NCBI GenBank assembly: GCA_003154115.1
Contig: PMCF01000131.1
Location: forward strand, 1-53,323
From: Anaerolineae bacterium
GTDB taxonomy: Bacteria; Chloroflexota; Anaerolineae; Fen-1058
DNA: 53,323 bases
Reading direction: 5' to 3'
Position 1 is the first letter of the stretch. Each line of letters opens with the position of its first letter. Shown here piece by piece: positions 7,675 to 15,076 of the stretch. A program made the translations under genes and the position numbers. The notes under the pieces were generated by a model, which saw nothing but the letters and a program-made list of their open reading frames with translations, had not been told where the DNA came from and made no database searches.

Positions 7675-7908
7675 TCAAGCGGGTTGAGCCGTGGGTCCTC
7701 GCAGCACTCTGGCCTGCACCGACTCCATGATGGAATCCCTGACAAAGCGGCTGGCCTCCAGAATCTCGATGCCGATCATTTCGCCTTGGTCGTTCAACTC
7801 CACCGTAATGTTGGGGGCAAGTTCAACGCTCCCCGCTTCGGTTTCATCTGAAATCGCCAAATGCAACACGTCATCTGCCTCGAAGTACATCATACGCGGC
7901 TTATTCAT
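7675..7908 (-). CDS. DUF2283 family protein, 77 aa
   Basis: The protein reads as a DUF2283 member: an N-terminal MYFEADDVLHLAISDE, then ELAPNITVELNDQGEMIGIE and ILEAS. Members are small beta-rich proteins often found beside toxin genes such as those for DUF4258; the function is not known. The start at 7908 has GGGGAGG upstream; a longer frame extends back only through the clp fragment. The promoter region TGTGCTACAATC on the minus strand lies at 7941-7952, at the edge of the clp 3' fragment, with a close relative at 8880-8891. Confidence 0.8.
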   Translation of the reverse strand: MNKPRMMYFEADDVLHLAISDETEAGSVELAPNITVELNDQGEMIGIEILEASRFVRDSIMESVQARVLRGPTAQPA

Positions 7909-7965
7909 TGATAAACCTCCCCTCGCCCGTATTTTAAGTTGATTGTAGCACACGGACGGCTTGCT

Positions 7966-8103
7966 TCGCATCTGCTGCGGCGCATCATTCAGAAGTTTGT
8001 GCGTGAACCACTGGCGGATTATCTGCTGAAGAAGAATCCAGCGATGGGGACTAAAGTCACCGTCGCGGTCAATGAGCAGTCTTTGAAATTCTCGGCAACG
8101 TAG
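7966..8103 (+). pseudogene. Fragment of a clp gene 3' end, copy 1
   Basis: Translating 7972-8103 gives LLRRIIQKFVREPLADYLL, then KKNPAMGTKVTVAV and a natural stop. This aligns with the C-terminus of the Clp-like ATPase (6660-6791), but the last 15 residues differ, so it is not a recent copy of that gene. About 40 bases directly upstream (from about 7933, core GGCTTGCTTCGC) also match the segment before the second fragment, and this common part holds a minus-strand promoter. Confidence 0.85.
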
Positions 8104-8143
8104 CGTGCCCTTGTTGTGGCCAGCGCGGCTATGGAGACAATGC

Positions 8144-8545
8144 CTATCCCAATTCAATGCAATCGGCGATCAGAGTCGGCAAATTGGAGGCAGTGAAAGA
8201 AATTCCAGGTGCAGGCACGCGGTGGTGTTTGATGTCTGGGGCGGTGTGGTAATGGTGCGGAAAGGTTGAGGCCAGCGCGGCATCGTCGGGGTGTGGCTGC
8301 GGATCGTACCAGCGTACCTTTTCCTCGCCGTAATAGACCGTGTAGCTATAGCTCAGTATTTCGCCGCCCGCCCAATCGATGTACTCAAACACGCGCAGTT
8401 CCAAGCCGTTGTCAAAGAAAACACTGCCGCGCACCAGTGCGGAGGTGGCACTGTTGTTGTAGGCGCGCAAGGTAGAAGCGGTGACTGCGGCGTACTGATC
8501 GACCAGCGTGTACAACTGTCGCTCGTAATCGGCGCGATTTAACAT
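8144..8545 (-). CDS. TumE-like toxin (DUF6516 type)
   Basis: The 133-aa protein has the pattern of this family: a helical start, SVFFDNGLELRVFEYID, then LSYSYTVYYGEEKVRWYDPQPHP, and the FPHHYH segment with a closing PTLIADCIEL. Family members are toxins of small two-gene modules; the biochemical activity is not fully settled to my knowledge. It begins 5 bases after the stop of the gene upstream (8551-8856), so the antitoxin-like gene comes first, as is common. No frameshift or internal stop is seen, in contrast to the broken toxins at 7086 and 7399. Confidence 0.7.
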   Translation of the reverse strand: MLNRADYERQLYTLVDQYAAVTASTLRAYNNSATSALVRGSVFFDNGLELRVFEYIDWAGGEILSYSYTVYYGEEKVRWYDPQPHPDDAALASTFPHHYHTAPDIKHHRVPAPGISFTASNLPTLIADCIELG

Positions 8546-8550
8546 GACCG

Positions 8551-8856
8551 CTACTTGATGGTGAACGTGGGTTCAGCCGGGGTCAGGCGGATGATTTGAC
8601 CGCTCGCCTGTTGGCGCAGCGCCTGGAGGCGGTCTTTGGAGATTTGATCCAGAGCGGTCAAGCGTTTCTGGCGTAACACGCAGTGCCCCGCCCATTCCGC
8701 GAAATCTTCCGCGTTATCGCCGTCGTCGAGTTGGCCGTGCGAATACATTTCATAGAAATCGCTCGAACTCAACCAATACCGGCGCTCGAATTTATGCAGG
8801 CCATCTTCGGCGGCGTGCAGATCATCCAGGATGTCACTGAGCATTAAGGTCGTCAT
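8551..8856 (-). CDS. Probable antitoxin partner of the TumE-like toxin
   Basis: The 101-aa acidic protein has a long N-terminal helix (MLSDILDDLHAAEDGLHKFE), then YWLSSSDFYEMYSHGQL, and a tail with QIIRLTPAEP. The segment around SSSDFYEMYS with DDGDNAEDFAEWAG resembles small proteins that precede DUF6516 toxins. ATG 8856 has AGGGGAAAAGCG upstream. The extended -10 TGTGCTATAAT on the minus strand (8882-8891) drives it and lies where the clp fragment begins. It is not the HTH-type TumA. Confidence 0.6.
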   Translation of the reverse strand: MTTLMLSDILDDLHAAEDGLHKFERRYWLSSSDFYEMYSHGQLDDGDNAEDFAEWAGHCVLRQKRLTALDQISKDRLQALRQQASGQIIRLTPAEPTFTIK

Positions 8857-8879
8857 CGCTTTTCCCCTGTGTTCTAAGT

Positions 8880-8891
8880 GGATTATAGCAC
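8880..8891 (-). promoter_or_regulatory. Extended -10 promoter of the toxin-antitoxin pair
   Basis: On the minus strand TGTGCTATAATC gives a TG-N-TATAAT element 25-30 bases before the ribosome site. No good -35 is visible 17 bases upstream. The same element in weaker form, TGTGCTACAATC, precedes the DUF2283 gene at 7941-7952. Confidence 0.55.
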
Positions 8892-8902
8892 ATGGGCAGC
8901 TT

Positions 8903-9043
8903 GCTTCGCGTCCGCTGTGGAGGATCACTCAGAAGTTTGTGCGTGAGCCACTCACCGATTATCTGCTGAAGAAGAATCCAGCGACGGGGACGACCATTCG
9001 AGTGGATGTGGAGGGAGAGAAGTTGAAGATGGAAGAAGGTTAA
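8903..9043 (+). pseudogene. Fragment of a clp gene 3' end, copy 2
   Basis: The frame reads SRPLWRITQKFVREPLTD, YLLKKNPATGTTIRVDV and ends EGEKLKMEEG with a stop, closely like the C-terminus of the Clp ATPase (VEGEKLK versus IEGEKLK, then MAEG). It has diverged by many synonymous and several coding changes. The open frame that contains it continues upstream only through non-homologous bases, so no complete gene exists here. Confidence 0.85.
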
Positions 9044-9196
9044 CGGCGAAGCGTCCAAGCAGGGAACATTGGCCGAGCGATATGCGGCCCAACGGTTGAG
9101 CTAAGCCCCACTGGCTAGGGCAAAACGCGAGTGCCGAAAAGATACTCCGCTGGCCCGGAACCTTCAACGAGCGGCGTGGCAAGTGGTCGGCTTCAG

Positions 9197-9601
9197 TCAC
9201 ATGCGAGTGTCTGTTCCCCGCAATTGGATATCAATCGTGCAAATGTGGTTGACCAACCATTCCTCTAAAGTCATCTTCAGCGCTACTACTTCAACTATCG
9301 ATACACCCTCGTGGCTCACCCACGCCTTTATTTCGGCGAGCTTCCCCCGAAATTCGTCATGCGCGGCGCGGTTGGCGGCCAGGGCCGGCGAGTTGAGGCG
9401 AGTCATGATCGCTTCTTCATTGGCAAAATGGGTTTCTGAATATTGCGTCAGAAAATCGAGAGTGCTCAGAATAGTGTTGTGCCCCTGCTGATTGACTATC
9501 GCCTTGTCAAACTCATTGAAGCGACGTATCCATTCCTGGTGTTGCGTATCGACCTCGGGTAAGCCGGTCGCCATTCGTTTCGTGTTCCATTCGATCGCCA
9601 T
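9197..9601 (-). CDS. Bacteriohemerythrin
   Basis: The 134-aa protein has the hemerythrin fold motifs: DTQHQEW with His21, HFANEE with His58 and Glu62, AHDEF with His81, and NHICTID with His119 and Asp124. It would bind oxygen at a di-iron site and may store or deliver O2. In most members the third motif is HxxxH; here it reads NRAAH, so the first His is Asn77 and one of the usual iron ligands is missing. AAAGGAGAT precedes ATG 9601; longer in-frame starts lack a ribosome site. The gene stands alone between the clp fragments and the methyltransferase. Confidence 0.9.
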   Translation of the reverse strand: MAIEWNTKRMATGLPEVDTQHQEWIRRFNEFDKAIVNQQGHNTILSTLDFLTQYSETHFANEEAIMTRLNSPALAANRAAHDEFRGKLAEIKAWVSHEGVSIVEVVALKMTLEEWLVNHICTIDIQLRGTDTRM

Positions 9602-9848
9602 AGCGCTATCTCCTTTGCCTGAAACCTTCAGCTCTTGAAGCAGTCGATGAGACTTGCTCTTGAATCCAATTCTACTCCTGATTGCCATTTTCAGTACCCG
9701 CTCCGTTTTACTCCGGGGCGCTGCGCGAAACCTGCCTGGTCTTTCAACAACCTAATCCGCTTCCTGTTGATCCCGACCATTCCAACGGCCTGCCGTATCG
9801 ATGAGAGGGGCGTCGGGTTCAGCCACAACGTTGGGCCGGGATTAGCTG

Positions 9849-11483
9849 TTAAAACAACTCCCCCTGCTGGCCGTCCACCTCTTCCACCTTTGCCTTCTTG
9901 GAGCCGGTGCTGCCGCGCGAGAGGTCAGGATAGCGCGGCGCTTCCGTGCCGTTGAGCAAGCCTTCGATGGTGAGGATTTGAATCTTGTCGAACGCGCCGC
10001 TGTGGGGCGATTGATAGTGTCCCGCGCTGACGGCTTCCACCTTCATCGGCCTGGTCGGCGGCGCGAGGGTGACAAACAACCCGATCGCGGCCTGCTCCCG
10101 ATCGACCGAATTCTTCAAATCGGCCATCATCGTGCGCGTCACCGTCTCGCCGCCCTTCACCGAGACGATGATCTTCTTGGCCGGGCCTGTATCGTCCGAA
10201 AAATAGATCACGCCGTCGATGCCCGTGTCCGCGCCCTTCTTCTTGCCTTGATACGGCTGCGCGCCGACGAGCGCACACGCCCACCATTGAAAGTGATACT
10301 TATCGCGCAGGGCCAGGTTTTGCGCGCCGTCGAGGTCCTTGGGAATGCCTTCCACTTCAAATTGCAAATCGGGAAATGCTTCCTTCATGCGCTTCTCGAC
10401 GAGGCTGATCGCCAGCGGCGTGATGTCGATGCCGATCCAGTTGCGCCCCAACTTCTGCGCGGCGTGGACGGCCGTACCGCAGCCGCAAAACGGATCGAGC
10501 ACCACATCGCCGGGATTGCTGCTGGCGTTGATGATGCGTTCCAGTAAGGCCAGCGGCTTTTGAGTGGGATAGCCGAGACGTTCGGCGGCTTGTGAGTTGA
10601 TGGGTGGAATATCAGTCCATACATCGCCAAGCGGTTTACCACGTTGCTCATCAAGATAACGCTTGTAACGCGGCACAGAACCGGGTTTCGGCTGAACAAC
10701 TAAGCCTGCATCATAAGCTGCTTGCATCCGTTCTTTTGTCCAACGCCACACTCTTGTGACGCCCAAAAACTCATAAGTCAGATTAGGGCGATTGGCATTA
10801 GGATTGATGAGGCTTGTAAGCTGATAAAGCCGTCCATCAGGATCGTGAAGGGTATATTTGCCGGCAGTTTTTTCATCAAGATCAGAAGCATCATATGGCT
10901 GGAACATTGCGTTGGCGTGCCATGTCGCATCATCGCTCTTTTGATAACAGAGAAGTATGTCGTGGTTGTTGGGTAATTGGCGACTGATGAGTGCCTTAGC
11001 TAATGTGCGCTGCCAAATGATTTCATTTCGAAAGTTTAGCGGCTCAAAGATCGCATCCAGCACCATCTTCAAGTAATGACTTGCCGTCGGATCGCAATGC
11101 AAGTACAGACTGCCCGTCGGCTTCAACACGCGATGCAGTTCCAGCAGGCGATTGCCCATCATCACCAGATACGCCATCATATCGTTCTCGTGCAAGAAGC
11201 GCCGCAAGGATTGAATCATCTCGGCGGCATCGGTGTTGGACTGGTGCAGAATCTCGTCGAACTCGTGCTCGGCCTGATCGCCCCAGTGCCACGAATCCTC
11301 AAAGGCCGTAATCTGCGCCTCGCTGGCATGGCCTTTGGGTGTCTTGAACAGCAGGTTGTAATCGCGCTTGCTGTTGAACGGCGGATCGAGATAGATCAGA
11401 TCGAGGCTCTCGTCCGCGAGGTGCTCGCGGAGAATATCCAGATTGTCGCCGAAGAATAGGGTGTTGGTGGTCGTGGGTGTCAT
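9849..11483 (-). CDS. Beta-class DNA methyltransferase fused to a nuclease-like domain
   Basis: The 544-aa protein (ATG 11483) starts with a DNA N4-cytosine/N6-adenine methyltransferase. The catalytic DPPFNS at 33-38 precedes the AdoMet motif DPFCGCGT at 330-337, the order of the beta class, and a target-recognition segment lies between them. The C-terminal third contains GADTGIDGVIYF (Asp423) and IIVSVKGG (Lys443), which look like the PD-(D/E)xK pattern with Ser at the middle acidic position, as seen in some Mrr-type proteins. No separate restriction or helicase gene adjoins. It could therefore be a one-protein modification system or a methylase with an accessory DNA-binding nuclease fold; the specificity cannot be read. 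Confidence 0.88.
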   Translation of the reverse strand: MTPTTTNTLFFGDNLDILREHLADESLDLIYLDPPFNSKRDYNLLFKTPKGHASEAQITAFEDSWHWGDQAEHEFDEILHQSNTDAAEMIQSLRRFLHENDMMAYLVMMGNRLLELHRVLKPTGSLYLHCDPTASHYLKMVLDAIFEPLNFRNEIIWQRTLAKALISRQLPNNHDILLCYQKSDDATWHANAMFQPYDASDLDEKTAGKYTLHDPDGRLYQLTSLINPNANRPNLTYEFLGVTRVWRWTKERMQAAYDAGLVVQPKPGSVPRYKRYLDEQRGKPLGDVWTDIPPINSQAAERLGYPTQKPLALLERIINASSNPGDVVLDPFCGCGTAVHAAQKLGRNWIGIDITPLAISLVEKRMKEAFPDLQFEVEGIPKDLDGAQNLALRDKYHFQWWACALVGAQPYQGKKKGADTGIDGVIYFSDDTGPAKKIIVSVKGGETVTRTMMADLKNSVDREQAAIGLFVTLAPPTRPMKVEAVSAGHYQSPHSGAFDKIQILTIEGLLNGTEAPRYPDLSRGSTGSKKAKVEEVDGQQGELF

Positions 11484-11734
11484 GCGAGCAAGTATAGAAC
11501 GATTGCAGAACAGAGGCAAATCAGGGCCCGCTTAATGTTTGCCGCGTATGTGGCATTCGCTGCTTCGCATTCACCACCGGGCTGTCTCTTCACAACCTCA
11601 AGCATGCCTCTGCCGCCAGCCAGAACACTTTAGCGCGCACGTCCCGGCGCGACTGCCAGCCGCGCTTGTCCCACTCGCCTCCACTGAGATCATCACCGCC
11701 AACGCGGCGGCCGTTACCGTTCTGCCAGTGACCG
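11484..11734. other. Intergenic region without a recognisable gene
   Basis: The open frames here (for example 11539-11775 plus) have no coding character that I recognise. A minus-strand stretch reading GEWDKRGWQSRRDVRAKVFW may be a decayed coding fragment, but no family is evident. Confidence 0.4.
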
Positions 11735-11899
11735 TGGAATTACTTCAACGACGGTTTCTCGAGTGGCGTCGTTGAAGGACTGAACAACGCCATTCGGGCC
11801 ATTATCCGGCGTGCTTTCGGCTATCACGTTTTTGAGCATTTCCGGTTACAAGTCTTGGTCGAACAGGGTCAACTGACGGTTTCTCCCCCACCAATCTGA
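11735..11899 (+). pseudogene. C-terminal fragment of an ISL3-family transposase
   Basis: The frame reads WNYFNDGFSSGVVEGLNNAI, then RAIIRRAFGYHVFEHFRLQV, LVEQG and a stop. VEGLNNxIxxIxRRAFGY with FEHFRLxVL is the standard end of ISL3 transposases, including the third acidic catalytic residue (Glu in VEGLNN). Only about 54 codons remain and no upstream part is found, so the element is dead. The bases after the stop (GGAGAACCGGAAAAGTTT) may preserve part of the IS end. Confidence 0.8.
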
Positions 11900-12033
11900 G
11901 GAGAACCGGAAAAGTTTGGATGATCGGTTCAGTCCAAGCGACGAGAAGTGTTTGCCGCCTTGGGTGGATCGGAACAAAAACGGGCACCATTAGCAGAGAG
12001 TCCTTGACCCTCGTTTCATCGGCCCAGCGTGTA

Positions 12034-12074
12034 ACCATCCAGCGAGAGCGATTCCCGTTGAAGTCGGAAGAGCC
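12034..12074 (+). repeat. Intergenic repeat, family of 44749-44844
   Basis: CCATCCAGCGAGAGCGATTC followed by CCGTTGAAGTCGGAAGAGCC matches 44805-44844 with few changes. Here only the right part of that element is present, directly before the 3' end of the alpha-oxoamine synthase gene; at 44749-44844 the same part lies directly before the 3' end of the LonB-like gene. Confidence 0.75.
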
Positions 12075-12102
12075 TGATTTACAAACATTCGTCGGCGTAA
12101 TC

Positions 12103-13335
12103 TTAGCCGATCGACGCCAGTTCGGCGGTCTCTTCGACGGACGCATTGAAGAGATCAAGTTCTTTGCCGATTTGATAGAAGGTCTCCAGCACGTAATCGA
12201 GCTGGGCGTCGGTGTGTGTGGCCATGTACGAGGTGCGCAGCAAACTCTTGCTGGGCGGCACGGCGGGCGGGAACACCGCATTGGTATAAATACCCGCGTC
12301 AAACAACGCCTTCCACGCCAGCTGCGTCTTCATCTCGTCGGCGATGATGATGGGAATGACCGGCGTTTCGCTGGGGCCGATGTTGAAGCCCATCGAGCGG
12401 TAACCCTCGTGCATCTTGCGCGTGTTGTGCCACAAGCGCTCAATCCATTCCGGCTCAGTCTGCATGATTTCCAGCGCGGCCACCGCGGCGGCCACTTGCG
12501 ACGGGGGAATCGAAGCCGAGAAGATGAATGAGCGCGCGCCGTGCTTGACCCATTCCATCACGTCGGCGTCACCGGCTACAAAGCCGCCGATCGAGGCGAA
12601 GGACTTGCTGAAGGTGCCCATGATCATATCGACCTGATCGGTCAGGCCGAAGGATGCAGCCGTGCCGCGTCCCTGCGGGCCGAGCACACCCAATGAGTGC
12701 GCGTCATCGACGTAGAGGCGCGCGCCATATTGCTGACACAGCCGCACGATTTCCGGCAGCGGCGCGATGTCGCCGCCCATGCTGTAGACGCCATCGACGA
12801 TGACCAGCACGCCAGAGGTGGACGGAACGGCCTTGAGCTGGCGTTCCAGTGAGGACAAGTCGTTATGGATGAAGCGCGCCATCTTGCCGAAGCCCAGGCG
12901 GCAGGCGTCGACGATGCTGGCATGATCGTCTTTGTCGATCACCACCACGTCGTCGCGGCCCAGCACGGCTGAAATGCAGCCCAGATTAGACTGCATGCCG
13001 GTGGCAAACATGAGAGCGGCTTCTTTGCCTACAAAGGCGGCGAACTTTTCTTCGGCCTCCAGGTGCATCTTCAACGTCCCGTTGAGGAAACGCGAACCGG
13101 TACAGGAAGTCCCGTACTGTTTGATCGCCGCGATGGCGGCTTCCCGCACCTTGGGATGCGTGGTCAGGCCCAGATAGTTGTTGGAGCCGATCATGATGAT
13201 CTTGCGCCCCTCCATTGTCACCTCGGTGCCTTCCGTGTTCTCCAACGGCAAAAAGTAGGGATACAGGCCCATCTCTTTGGCGGCGGCGACACGCTCCATA
13301 TTTTCGTCGTGGTGCATTTTAGCGAAGATATCCAT
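12103..13335 (-). CDS. Alpha-oxoamine synthase, serine palmitoyltransferase/KBL type
   Basis: The 410-aa protein is a fold-type I PLP enzyme that condenses an amino acid with an acyl-CoA. It has SNNYLGLTTHP, the TGSRFLNGT segment, the cofactor-stacking His138 in DDHAS, Asp210 in YVDDAHSLGVLG, and Lys244 in GTFSKSFASIGG for the PLP Schiff base. The beginning YPYFLPLEN and GSRFLNGTLKMHLEAEEKFA resemble Bacteroidetes-type serine palmitoyltransferases more than E. coli Kbl or BioF, so ceramide-type lipid synthesis is possible. 2-amino-3-ketobutyrate CoA ligase or BioF remain alternatives; no tdh, acyl-carrier-protein or bio genes are nearby. AAGGAGACG precedes the start. Confidence 0.85.
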   Translation of the reverse strand: MDIFAKMHHDENMERVAAAKEMGLYPYFLPLENTEGTEVTMEGRKIIMIGSNNYLGLTTHPKVREAAIAAIKQYGTSCTGSRFLNGTLKMHLEAEEKFAAFVGKEAALMFATGMQSNLGCISAVLGRDDVVVIDKDDHASIVDACRLGFGKMARFIHNDLSSLERQLKAVPSTSGVLVIVDGVYSMGGDIAPLPEIVRLCQQYGARLYVDDAHSLGVLGPQGRGTAASFGLTDQVDMIMGTFSKSFASIGGFVAGDADVMEWVKHGARSFIFSASIPPSQVAAAVAALEIMQTEPEWIERLWHNTRKMHEGYRSMGFNIGPSETPVIPIIIADEMKTQLAWKALFDAGIYTNAVFPPAVPPSKSLLRTSYMATHTDAQLDYVLETFYQIGKELDLFNASVEETAELASIG

Positions 13336-13672
13336 GGCACGTCTCCTTGTGAAGATGAAATGCGGGCGGCGGCTGGCCGCGCCGCTGATGGGGACAGAAT
13401 TTTCTTGACAGCCCGGAAAAGATTTTAGACCTGTTTACCCAATTGGTCAAGCAAATGAGGACAAAATTTTCTTGACAATCGGGACAGAATTGATCGCCTC
13501 GCGTATCCCCTCACGGCAGCGTCAAGAGACGCCCGAAGGAAGCGAACTCCAAGTTAAAGAACGGCCAGGCGTCTTCCTCAAGCACGTCGGGGTTTTCGAT
13601 GTGCGGCCTGAGCACGAGAGTCGGGTGTTCAAGTTCAATCCGGCGCAGTGACTGCGGAAAAAGATCGGGGGA
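13336..13672. other. Gene-poor region with IS-end-like repeats and a possible decayed ORF
   Basis: The left part holds two copies of the repeat described at 13393-13477. The right part contains a 66-codon minus-strand frame (13511-13711, including IELEHPTLVLRPHIENPD) that looks protein-like but has no ribosome site and overlaps the promoter at 13673-13700; I treat it as possible debris. Confidence 0.4.
13393..13477 (+). repeat. Paired GACAGAATTTTCTTGACA repeats, probable IS-end remnants
   Basis: GACAGAATTTTCTTGACA at 13393-13410 and GACAAAATTTTCTTGACA at 13460-13477 are direct repeats, and GGGACAGAATTG follows. A third copy lies at 39003-39020, just upstream of a transposase-like HTH gene, where its TTGACA forms the -35 of a promoter. 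This suggests terminal sequences of one IS family. Confidence 0.65.
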
Positions 13673-13700
13673 TTGACCCCATTGTCGGGGTGCGTATAAT
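13673..13700 (+). promoter_or_regulatory. Strong sigma70-type promoter
   Basis: TTGACC at 13673-13678 and a consensus TATAAT at 13695-13700 are spaced by 16 bases. Transcription would begin near 13707, giving a leader of about 130 bases before the aminotransferase start. Confidence 0.75.
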
Positions 13701-13710
13701 ACCCGCCACA

Positions 13711-13790
13711 TGGGTGGTTAGCTCAGGTGATTGCAGCATACCGCGGATGCCCGTGAGGTTGTGGGGCCAGCTCAATGCCGCCGATTACAA
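13711..13790 (+). other. tRNA-like leader sequence
   Basis: The transcript predicted from 13673-13700 begins with GGGTGGTTAGCTCAGGTG, which is like the acceptor and D-arm of a tRNA (TAGCTCAG), and continues with GCAT-ACCGCGG-ATGC, which can form a four-pair stem with a seven-base loop. But loop position 33 is C, the D-stem does not close, and no T-arm or proper acceptor 3' strand is seen. It could be a decayed or chimeric tRNA gene or a leader that imitates one. Confidence 0.25.
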
Positions 13791-13838
13791 ATGCAGTTGG
13801 ATGAGAGGCGCGTTTGATTTGTAGGAGAGAAAAAGATC

Positions 13839-15017
13839 ATGACACATGGACTCGACAACGTAACGCTGGGTGCGCTGGTGCTGGTGCGTGACAAGATGAT
13901 GGTACAGCAAGCCGCGGGGCGCAAAGTGTATCGGCTGGAAGTGGGTGACACGAGCTTCGACGTGCCCGTCAACATTCAGCAGGCGATTACCGACGCGCTG
14001 CGACAGGGCAAAACGCACTATCCGCCCTCGACCGGCTTGCCGCAGTTGCGCAAAGCGATGTTGCACAAAGTGCAGACGGAAAACAGGCTGCCGATCAAAG
14101 ACGATGAACACGTGCTGGTCACCAGCGGCGGCATGCACGCCCTGTACATGGCGTTTGCCGCGCTATTGGAACCAGGCGATGAAGTGATCCTGCCCGATCC
14201 GATGTGGAGCGAGACCGCCGAGCTGATCAAACGGCCCGGCGGTGTGCCGGTGCCGATCACGCTGCGCGCCGATCAAGGTTTCTTGTACGATCCGGCAGAC
14301 ATCGAGGCAGCCATCACGCCACAGGCCAAGGCGATCTACATCAATTCGCCGCAAAACCCGATCGGCGTGGTATTTTCCGAGGAGACGCAGCGGCAGATTG
14401 CCGCCATCGCCGTGAAACACAATCTGTGGGTGGTCAGCGATGAAGCGTACGAGCACGTAATCTTCGACCGGCAGAAGCACTTCAGCATCGGCTCGATTCC
14501 CGAAGTTGCCGATCGCACGATCACGGCTTATACGTTCTCGAAGACCTACGCCATGACGGGCTTGCGACTCGGTTATCTGGCAACCAACGACGACCTGCTT
14601 GTCAATCGCTGCCGCAAACTGCTGCGCTTGACGACGAACGGGGTGTCGTCGATCACCCAGTGGGGCGGCGTGGCGGCCATGACCGGTCCGCAAGATGCCG
14701 TACAGGAAATGGTACAGGAACTGGAAGCCCGCCGCAATATCTTCTTTCCGGGCATTCAGACCATCAAAGCCTTTGAATCATTCAAGCCAGGCGGCGCATT
14801 CTACGTGTGGTCCAAGATCTCGCCAGAGTGGCGAGGGTATCAGGGCAGGCGCGACTCGTGGGCGATGACGAACTACCTGATCGATCAAGCGGGAGTCGGC
14901 ACTTCACCAGGAATCGCATTTGGTCGGGCGGGGGAAGGCTACGTGCGCTTTGCCTTCACGCTCGATCAACAGACGCTGACGGAATCGATTGACGTCATGC
15001 GGGACTTATTCAAGTAA
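13839..15017 (+). CDS. PLP-dependent aminotransferase, class I/II
   Basis: The 392-aa protein is an aspartate-aminotransferase-like fold-type I enzyme. The substrate/PLP motifs are GDTSFDVP, SGGMHALYMAF for the phosphate cup, NSPQNPIG with the PLP-contacting Asn, DEAYEHVIFD with Asp201 and Tyr204, the Schiff-base Lys235 in TFSKTYAMTGLRLGY, and the carboxylate-binding Arg in YVRFAF. It transfers amino groups between an amino acid (aspartate, aromatic or branched) and 2-oxoglutarate; the exact substrate cannot be decided. AGGAGAGAAAAAGATC precedes the start. The leader carries the promoter and the tRNA-like sequence noted above. Confidence 0.92.
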   Translation: MTHGLDNVTLGALVLVRDKMMVQQAAGRKVYRLEVGDTSFDVPVNIQQAITDALRQGKTHYPPSTGLPQLRKAMLHKVQTENRLPIKDDEHVLVTSGGMHALYMAFAALLEPGDEVILPDPMWSETAELIKRPGGVPVPITLRADQGFLYDPADIEAAITPQAKAIYINSPQNPIGVVFSEETQRQIAAIAVKHNLWVVSDEAYEHVIFDRQKHFSIGSIPEVADRTITAYTFSKTYAMTGLRLGYLATNDDLLVNRCRKLLRLTTNGVSSITQWGGVAAMTGPQDAVQEMVQELEARRNIFFPGIQTIKAFESFKPGGAFYVWSKISPEWRGYQGRRDSWAMTNYLIDQAGVGTSPGIAFGRAGEGYVRFAFTLDQQTLTESIDVMRDLFK

Positions 15018-15076
15018 TCCGGCTGTTCGCTTACTCACGAGAAGTGGAGAGAAGCCAACAACGGCGCTTGCCACTG

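Noticed and set aside
13511..13711. 66-codon minus-strand frame with protein-like text
   Set aside because: It has no ribosome site, its start lies over the strong promoter at 13673-13700, and no family is recognisable. Mentioned only as possible debris.
13711..13790. A functional tRNA gene
   Set aside because: The D-arm string is convincing but the D-stem does not close, loop position 33 is C, and no T-arm or acceptor 3' strand is found.
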